From contig JAUVKP010000010.1 of NCBI GenBank assembly GCA_030596185.1, forward strand, positions 1 to 10,118: a stretch of 10,118 nt of DNA. Direction: 5' to 3'. The first letter of the stretch is position 1. Each line of letters begins with the position of its first letter. Positions 7,216 to 10,118 of this stretch are shown piece by piece. The notes below the pieces were generated by a model that saw only the letters and a list, made by a program, of their open reading frames with translations, searched no databases and had not been told where the DNA came from. Source of the stretch: Fidelibacterota bacterium (GTDB lineage Bacteria; Fidelibacterota; Fidelibacteria; Fidelibacterales; Fidelibacteraceae). The position numbers and the translations under genes were made by a program.

Positions 7216-8415
7216 TTATTTAGATTTTTCTTTAATATAATCTTTCATCAACAATACTGTATTTTCAATCGTTTCCCAATCCAATGTTTCCGGAATATCA
7301 TCCGGATGATGGTAAGGCTGCTCCCCACCGAAAGCATAGAAAAAGATGGCTTTAACGCCTTTGACAGTAAAAGGGAAATGATCACTATTAGGGCTGTTCG
7401 AGCGTAGTTTCAGTTGTCCCATTTCATGTGCTTCCCTGATTTCTTCAAAGATCGAAACATCTGACGGCCAGTCGTTGCCGCCGACAAGGCCATAACCACC
7501 CAGACCGGAACCCACCATATCAAGATTCAAAGCCATCATGACCTTTTTCAAAGGAAGAATGGGATTGCGGGTATATTTCCATGACCCCTTCAGCCCTTGT
7601 TCCTCGCCGGTAAAGAAACAGAACACCAATGTCATGGGCGGCGGGGTTTCGGCATAATACCGGGCAAGCGCTAAAAGCACGGCAACACCGCTTGCATTAT
7701 CGTTTGCTCCGGGATAATAAACGTCTCCCAATCCACCCATATGATCGTAATGAGCTGAAATACATATTACGGAATCGGGCATTGTGATACCTTCAATGAC
7801 AGCGATCACATTATTTGTACGCGTTTTTTTGAATATAACTTCGTTCATTACATAGACACTGTAGATTGTATCTGGAATTAGTGACTCACACACCTGATAT
7901 GCCGGATGAGCATATTGATTGCTTTGCCGGCTGATGATCGGTCGTTCCTCGGCAAAAAGCAATAACGATCCACTATCCTTCTTTTTGCTTTTTTTCATCA
8001 GATAACGCCGTACTTGAGAAACGGAACCCAATGAAAGGGAGTCTTTGATCTTTTCCAAAGCGTTACGATCAAATAGTTCGATCTCTTCATTTGAAAACTC
8101 TTTATTCACCGGGGGACAAAAAGGATACGGAATAAAATCATAACCCGGACGAAGTGTATCACCATTGATCACACACAGTGGTGTTGTCAATACGAGATTC
8201 AATCGATAATTTACCGGCTGAAGCTGAACATCAATACCAGCCTCAACTAATTCATTAATAATGTAGTCTTCAGCATGAAAAATACCATCACGGGATATGC
8301 TTCTGCCAAAACAGACTTCCGATGATAAGAATTTAATGTCTTTTTGAAGATTTTCATGTTCATTGGCAAAAGCAAAAGTTATCAGTATAATCATCAAAAT
8401 CAATATACGTTTCAT
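7216..8415 (-). CDS. Secreted M28-family zinc aminopeptidase
   Basis: The 399-residue protein has a signal peptide (Met-Lys-Arg, hydrophobic 4-15, likely cleavage after Ala17). Residues about 200-395 hold a complete M28 di-zinc peptidase domain. His222-Tyr-Asp224 gives the first ligand. Pro-Gly-Ala-Asn-Asp-Asn-Ala-Ser-Gly (235-243) supplies bridging Asp239. Thr-Gly-Glu-Glu-Gln-Gly (269-274) gives the catalytic Glu271 and ligand Glu272. Asn-Leu-Asp-Met-Val-Gly (297-302) gives Asp299. Tyr-His-His-Pro-Asp-Asp (368-373) gives the final His. All expected metal and catalytic residues are present, so the enzyme is probably active, removing N-terminal amino acids from peptides in the periplasm or outside the cell. 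Residues 20-200 have no motif I recognise and may be an N-terminal subdomain. The frame opens at TTG 8427, but TGAGGA (8421-8426) fits ATG 8415. It appears monocistronic and converges with the transport operon across the repeat block. Confidence 0.9.
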   Translation of the reverse strand: MKRILILMIILITFAFANEHENLQKDIKFLSSEVCFGRSISRDGIFHAEDYIINELVEAGIDVQLQPVNYRLNLVLTTPLCVINGDTLRPGYDFIPYPFCPPVNKEFSNEEIELFDRNALEKIKDSLSLGSVSQVRRYLMKKSKKKDSGSLLLFAEERPIISRQSNQYAHPAYQVCESLIPDTIYSVYVMNEVIFKKTRTNNVIAVIEGITMPDSVICISAHYDHMGGLGDVYYPGANDNASGVAVLLALARYYAETPPPMTLVFCFFTGEEQGLKGSWKYTRNPILPLKKVMMALNLDMVGSGLGGYGLVGGNDWPSDVSIFEEIREAHEMGQLKLRSNSPNSDHFPFTVKGVKAIFFYAFGGEQPYHHPDDIPETLDWETIENTVLLMKDYIKEKSK

Positions 8416-8420
8416 GCTTG

Positions 8421-8426
8421 TCCTCA
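8421..8426 (-). promoter_or_regulatory. Ribosome binding site deciding the M28 peptidase start
   Basis: On the minus strand TGAGGA lies 5 bases before ATG 8415. The alternative in-frame TTG (8427-8425) would overlap this site and add four residues before the signal peptide. Confidence 0.65.
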
Positions 8427-8465
8427 AATTTTGTTATTTTCTGTTAAAAATATACAAAAAAATCC

Positions 8466-8494
8466 TTGCCTCTATGAACAAAACATTTTATAAT
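8466..8494 (+). promoter_or_regulatory. Sigma-70-type promoter of the tRNA-Glu gene
   Basis: TTGCCT (8466-8471) and a consensus TATAAT (8489-8494) are separated by exactly 17 bases. The tRNA begins 16 bases after the -10 box. The bases just after the -10 box are G/C-rich (CGGGC at 8497-8501), as often seen at stringently controlled stable-RNA promoters. Confidence 0.75.
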
Positions 8495-8510
8495 TTCGGG
8501 CTTGATAAGT

Positions 8511-8582
8511 GTCCCGTTCGTTCAGCGGTTAGGACTCAGGATTTTCATTCCTGCAACAGGGGTTCGATTCCCCTACGGGATA
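8511..8582 (+). tRNA. tRNA-Glu (anticodon UUC)
   Basis: A full cloverleaf can be drawn. The acceptor stem is 8511-8517 with 8575-8581. The D stem is GTTC (8520-8523) with GGAC (8532-8535). The anticodon stem CAGGA/TCCTG (8537-8541, 8549-8553) encloses TTTTCAT, so the anticodon is TTC (8544-8546), reading GAA and GAG. The T arm AGGGG-TTCGATT-CCCCT spans 8558-8574. The discriminator is A8582 and the 3' CCA is not encoded, so CCA-adding enzyme is needed. The terminal 1-72 pair is G-U rather than the usual G-C. The gene is single, between its own promoter and a terminator. Confidence 0.96.
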
Positions 8583-8590
8583 CAACTAAA

Positions 8591-8618
8591 ACACCCGATC
8601 TCAGATCGGGTGTTTTTT
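8591..8618 (+). terminator. Intrinsic terminator of the tRNA-Glu unit
   Basis: ACACCCGATC (8591-8600) and GATCGGGTGT (8604-8613) form a perfect 10-bp stem with loop TCA, followed directly by a T-run (8613-8618). It begins 9 bases after the tRNA. On the minus strand the hairpin is followed by TTTT only, so it may act weakly in that direction too. Confidence 0.93.
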
Positions 8619-8627
8619 ATTATAATG

Positions 8628-8760
8628 CAAAAAAAACTTGAGTCAAGTTTTTGATAATATTATCAGATTTTTAAATAAATGAGTCATGAATCACAATAAT
8701 GTTCACATTTTGACAACGAACAAATTATTGCTTGACAAAAAAAACTTGACTCAAGTTTTT
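8628..8760. repeat. 133-base palindrome-dense intergenic block flanked by two copies of a 25-base palindromic repeat
   Basis: The ends are 25-base copies (8628-8652 and 8736-8760), identical except for the central base. Each contains a 21-base palindrome with core CTTGA(G/C)TCAAG and A/T arms (8632-8652 and 8740-8760), with centres 108 bases apart. Between them lie the perfect palindrome GATAATATTATC (8653-8664), the near-palindrome TGAGTCATGAATCA (8680-8693, one mismatched pair) and an imperfect inverted repeat, CAATAATGTTC (8694-8704) with GAACAAATTATTG (8718-8730). No gene is seen. The block lies between a plus-strand tRNA and the 3' end of the minus-strand operon. It may be paired operator sites, minus-strand terminators or a small non-autonomous element. 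Confidence 0.65.
8737..8760 (-). terminator. Candidate terminator of the NifX-like operon
   Basis: Read on the minus strand, the stop codon of the last NifX-like gene is followed after 24 bases by AAAAACTTG-AGT-CAAGTTTTTTTT, an AT-rich hairpin running into eight Ts. Only four pairs of the stem are outside the A/T tract, so the structure is weak and its palindromy could equally reflect a protein-binding site. The copy at 8629-8652 has the same form and could act as a second stop. Confidence 0.4.
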
Positions 8761-8784
8761 AATTCCAAATTCAATCAAAAATAG

Positions 8785-9120
8785 TTAATGATCACAGGCA
8801 TTGTTTCCGCTCACCAATTCACCATTCAGCCAGCTTTCAACAATACTTTTAGGATCACCACTTTCTGCCCCCAGCACAACCTTAACACCATATTGGGTAA
8901 AAAGCTTCTGGGCGTGCATGCCCATTCCGCCTGTGATAATGACATCCGCTTTTTCATCAGCAAGCCATTTAGGAAGGACACCCGGTTCATGGGCAGGAGG
9001 TGTTTTATTTTCCGTTTTAAAGATATGCATATCCTTGTCAATATGGAAAAATATAAAATACTGACAATGTCCAAAGTGTTGTGATAGTGTTTCGTTAACT
9101 ATAGGAACTGTAATGATCAT
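8785..9120 (-). CDS. NifX/NifB-superfamily (dinitrogenase iron-molybdenum cofactor-like) protein, HFGHC...CDH type
   Basis: The 111-residue protein is a single Nitro_FeMo-Co domain (PF02579). Visible signatures are His-Phe-Gly-His-Cys (15-19), Pro-Pro-Ala-His-Glu-Pro-Gly-Val-Leu-Pro-Lys-Trp-Leu (41-53), Ile-Thr-Gly-Gly-Met-Gly (62-67) and the C-terminal Asn-Ala-Cys-Asp-His (107-111). His and Cys at both ends are candidate metal or cluster ligands. This subtype is common in anaerobes without nitrogenase. Relatives bind FeMo-co precursors (NifX, NafY), form iron-sulfur storage assemblies (IssA) or carry a Mo-Cu-S cluster (orange protein). It is the last gene of a minus-strand operon, 33 bases after the preceding one, with AAGGT 6 bases before ATG 9120. 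It most likely handles a metal-sulfur cluster in the cytoplasm, but which metal cannot be told. Confidence 0.85.
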   Translation of the reverse strand: MIITVPIVNETLSQHFGHCQYFIFFHIDKDMHIFKTENKTPPAHEPGVLPKWLADEKADVIITGGMGMHAQKLFTQYGVKVVLGAESGDPKSIVESWLNGELVSGNNACDH

Positions 9121-9153
9121 TTTTTTACCTTCGTTTATTTGTAATAAGTAATG

Positions 9154-9558
9154 TTATTTCTTTCTGAAATCCAAATGTTTTCTTTCTTCGCCTTTGGCCC
9201 ATTCATTATGAACACTTTCCAAATTCTTACATAAGAATGAAATGCTGTCATCCAAACAGACATTATTCATCAATATGCATACGAATTTTTTCTTTATGCG
9301 TTTGATATTGGGACCGAAAACCTTTGAAATAACCGTATGTACGCCATTTTTTACGAGTAGGTTCATGATTCCCTTTGCTTTTTTCGGATCAGCATGTACC
9401 TCTTCTTCTTCGTCAACGGTATTGCTAATACGTTCAAGAAATACCGCTTCCGTTTCGCTTAATTCATACAGATCATAGTAATCTGAATCGCCAAAATGAG
9501 TATCATTATAGGTGTTTCCGTCATTGGTAGCAAATGCAACCTTTATTTTTTTCTCCAA
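9154..9558 (-). CDS. NifX/NifB-superfamily protein, extended FGPNIKR variant
   Basis: The 134-residue protein starts at TTG 9558, supported by GAAGGA on the minus strand 6 bases upstream. Starting there gives the expected N-terminal strand (Ile-Lys-Val-Ala-Phe-Ala-Thr-Asn-Asp-Gly, 5-14). Family marks are His-Phe-Gly-Asp (21-24), Tyr-Tyr-Asp-Leu-Tyr-Glu-Leu (27-33), Asp-Pro-Lys-Lys-Ala-Lys-Gly-Ile (57-64) and Phe-Gly-Pro-Asn-Ile-Lys-Arg-Ile (81-88). The charged tail after residue 115 (Lys/Glu/Arg rich) is longer than in its two neighbours. The fold is that of the Nitro_FeMo-Co domain, with Cys94, Cys101 and Cys110 as possible ligands. It is the middle of three tandem relatives, with gaps of 35 and 33 bases, so it is co-transcribed. 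The three differ strongly, so they look like distinct subunits rather than a recent duplication. Exact role unknown. Confidence 0.83.
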   Translation of the reverse strand: MEKKIKVAFATNDGNTYNDTHFGDSDYYDLYELSETEAVFLERISNTVDEEEEVHADPKKAKGIMNLLVKNGVHTVISKVFGPNIKRIKKKFVCILMNNVCLDDSISFLCKNLESVHNEWAKGEERKHLDFRKK

Positions 9559-9564
9559 ATTTTA

Positions 9565-9570
9565 TCCTTC
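9565..9570 (-). promoter_or_regulatory. Ribosome binding site supporting a TTG start
   Basis: Minus-strand GAAGGA precedes TTG 9558 by 6 bases. No ATG lies close by in this frame, and any later start would remove the first conserved strand of the domain. The rare start codon may lower output of this gene relative to its neighbours. Confidence 0.65.
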
Positions 9571-9593
9571 CCATAATCGATCTGTTGTATCTT

Positions 9594-9932
9594 TTAGATT
9601 TTTTTTAGTTCGTCTTTTTTGTAAGCTTCATAAGCTTCTTTTACTGTTGTATCTCCTGCACCAACATAAATTTCTATCTCGGCTTTTTCCAAGACCGTCC
9701 CGGCATTCCCTCCGGGGCCATTACCTGTGATCAAAACATCAATTTTTTCTTCAAAAAGTTTTTGTGCTGTTTTTGGTCCGGCACCATGTGCCTCGTTTAT
9801 AATTTCTGTATTATCAATAAATTTTATTTCATCTTTTTCTTCATCAAAAATTATAAAATATTCTGTTCTGCCAAATCTTGGATCCATTTTAGAATCCCAA
9901 TTGGTTCCTTTTGTTGTAAATGCAATTTTCAT
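9594..9932 (-). CDS. NifX/NifB-superfamily protein, RFGR...GNGPGGNA type
   Basis: The 112-residue single-domain protein matches the most typical form of the Nitro_FeMo-Co family. Asp-Pro-Arg-Phe-Gly-Arg (17-22) is followed by Tyr-Phe-Ile-Ile-Phe-Asp, then Ala-His-Gly-Ala-Gly-Pro-Lys-Thr-Ala-Gln (48-57), Ile-Thr-Gly-Asn-Gly-Pro-Gly-Gly-Asn-Ala (68-77) and a C-terminal helix Lys-Glu-Ala-Tyr-Glu-Ala-Tyr (98-104). It has no cysteine, so any cluster would need other ligands or shared sites. AAGGAAA ends 8 bases before ATG 9932. It is 44 bases downstream of the MinD-type ATPase gene and 35 bases upstream of the next relative. The combination of such proteins with MinD-type ATPases is known from the orange protein clusters of sulfate reducers and from many other anaerobes. 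Function here is inferred from that context only. Confidence 0.88.
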   Translation of the reverse strand: MKIAFTTKGTNWDSKMDPRFGRTEYFIIFDEEKDEIKFIDNTEIINEAHGAGPKTAQKLFEEKIDVLITGNGPGGNAGTVLEKAEIEIYVGAGDTTVKEAYEAYKKDELKKI

Positions 9933-9976
9933 TTTTAATTTCCTTTTTGTTTCTATTATTTATGGTTGATTCTCTA

Positions 9977-10118
9977 TTAAATTTTAAGAATTTGTTGCCA
10001 GCTTTTTTCTAATATTTCCTTTATTTCACTATCGCCAAATTCTACGATGGTTTTCCCTGCTGTCATAGCCTCAGTAAACTTTTCATCATATGGTAAATTT
10101 GCAATATGATCGATATTG
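9977..10118 (-). CDS. MinD/ParA-type P-loop ATPase, C-terminal fragment (gene runs off the window)
   Basis: Only the last 46 residues are inside the window. They read as Ile-Ala-Asn-Leu-Pro-Tyr-Asp-Glu-Lys-Phe-Thr-Glu-Ala-Met (5-18), then Ala-Gly-Lys-Thr-Ile-Val-Glu-Phe, then a helix ending Leu-Glu-Lys-Ser-Trp-Gln-Gln-Ile-Leu. The pattern 'I-P-Y-D-x-x-x-x-x-A-M-x-x-G-K-x-x-V-E' is the usual C-terminal end of MinD-superfamily ATPases, including those with an inserted 4Fe-4S ferredoxin domain (COG1149 type). The P-loop and any cysteine motifs would lie beyond the window edge. The stop codon is at 9979-9977. The gene is upstream of and in line with the three NifX-like genes, consistent with one operon. 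The fragment is short, so the family is likely but the subtype is open. Confidence 0.7.
   Translation of the reverse strand, partial: NIDHIANLPYDEKFTEAMTAGKTIVEFGDSEIKEILEKSWQQILKI

Noticed and set aside
7120..7407. 95-residue plus-strand open frame running from the repeat block into the M28 gene
   Set aside because: It begins inside repeat unit 2 and is antisense to the conserved C-terminal end of the peptidase. No motif or ribosome binding site is visible.
8363..8641. 92-residue plus-strand open frame covering the tRNA-Glu gene and its terminator
   Set aside because: It translates through the tRNA and the terminator hairpin and overlaps the peptidase start. It is not a gene.
8732..8763. 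TTGACA (8732-8737) as a -35 box for a plus-strand promoter
   Set aside because: The nearest -10-like sequence (TTTAAT, 8758-8763) is 20 bases away and transcription would run antisense into the NifX-like operon.
8788..9084. Plus-strand open frames opposite the last NifX-like gene
   Set aside because: They are antisense to a clearly conserved protein and show no family signature.

Overview
The window reads as a moderately AT-rich chromosomal segment (about 40% G+C by eye, not computed) of a Gram-negative, probably strictly anaerobic bacterium. Gram-negative: there is an outer-membrane beta-barrel with a C-terminal aromatic residue, a lipoprotein with a lipobox, a LolA-like periplasmic protein and an RND exporter. 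Anaerobic: the right end carries a run of NifX/NifB-type 'dinitrogenase iron-molybdenum cofactor' proteins next to the tail of a MinD-type ATPase, an arrangement typical of anaerobes and similar to Desulfovibrio 'orange protein' clusters, with no nitrogenase gene in view. The 7-TM AraC regulator and the style of the interspersed repeats suggest the FCB superphylum (for example Cloacimonadota or a relative). That placement is inference, not proof.

Layout. (1) 188-2420, plus strand: a DUF1460 NlpC/P60-type lipoprotein amidase, then, 10 bases later, a membrane-embedded AraC-type regulator. (2) 2569-6925, plus strand: a compact three-gene envelope transport operon made of an outer-membrane beta-barrel, a 12-TM MMPL/RND exporter and a LolA-like periplasmic carrier. 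The second gene starts 11 bases after the first ends, and the third overlaps the second by 4 bases. (3) 6926-7215: a gene-free 290-base junction between convergent genes, filled with short repeats and palindromes. (4) 7216-8415, minus strand: a secreted M28 zinc aminopeptidase. (5) 8466-8618, plus strand: a tRNA-Glu(UUC) unit with its own promoter and intrinsic terminator. (6) 8619-8784: a palindrome-dense spacer with two near-identical 21-base palindromes 108 bases apart. (7) 8785-10118, minus strand: an operon running from a truncated MinD-type ATPase through three different NifX/NifB-superfamily proteins.

How the genes work together. The RND pump, barrel and LolA-like protein probably move a hydrophobic molecule (lipid, hopanoid-like compound or lipoprotein) between inner and outer membrane. 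The adjacent 7-TM AraC protein is a candidate membrane sensor for an envelope signal, and its operon partner is predicted to trim peptidoglycan fragments. The MinD/NifX block is a candidate metal-sulfur cluster or iron-sulfur handling complex. No canonical mobile element, CRISPR array or phage gene is visible. The most unusual DNA is in the two intergenic blocks (6944-7206 and 8628-8760).
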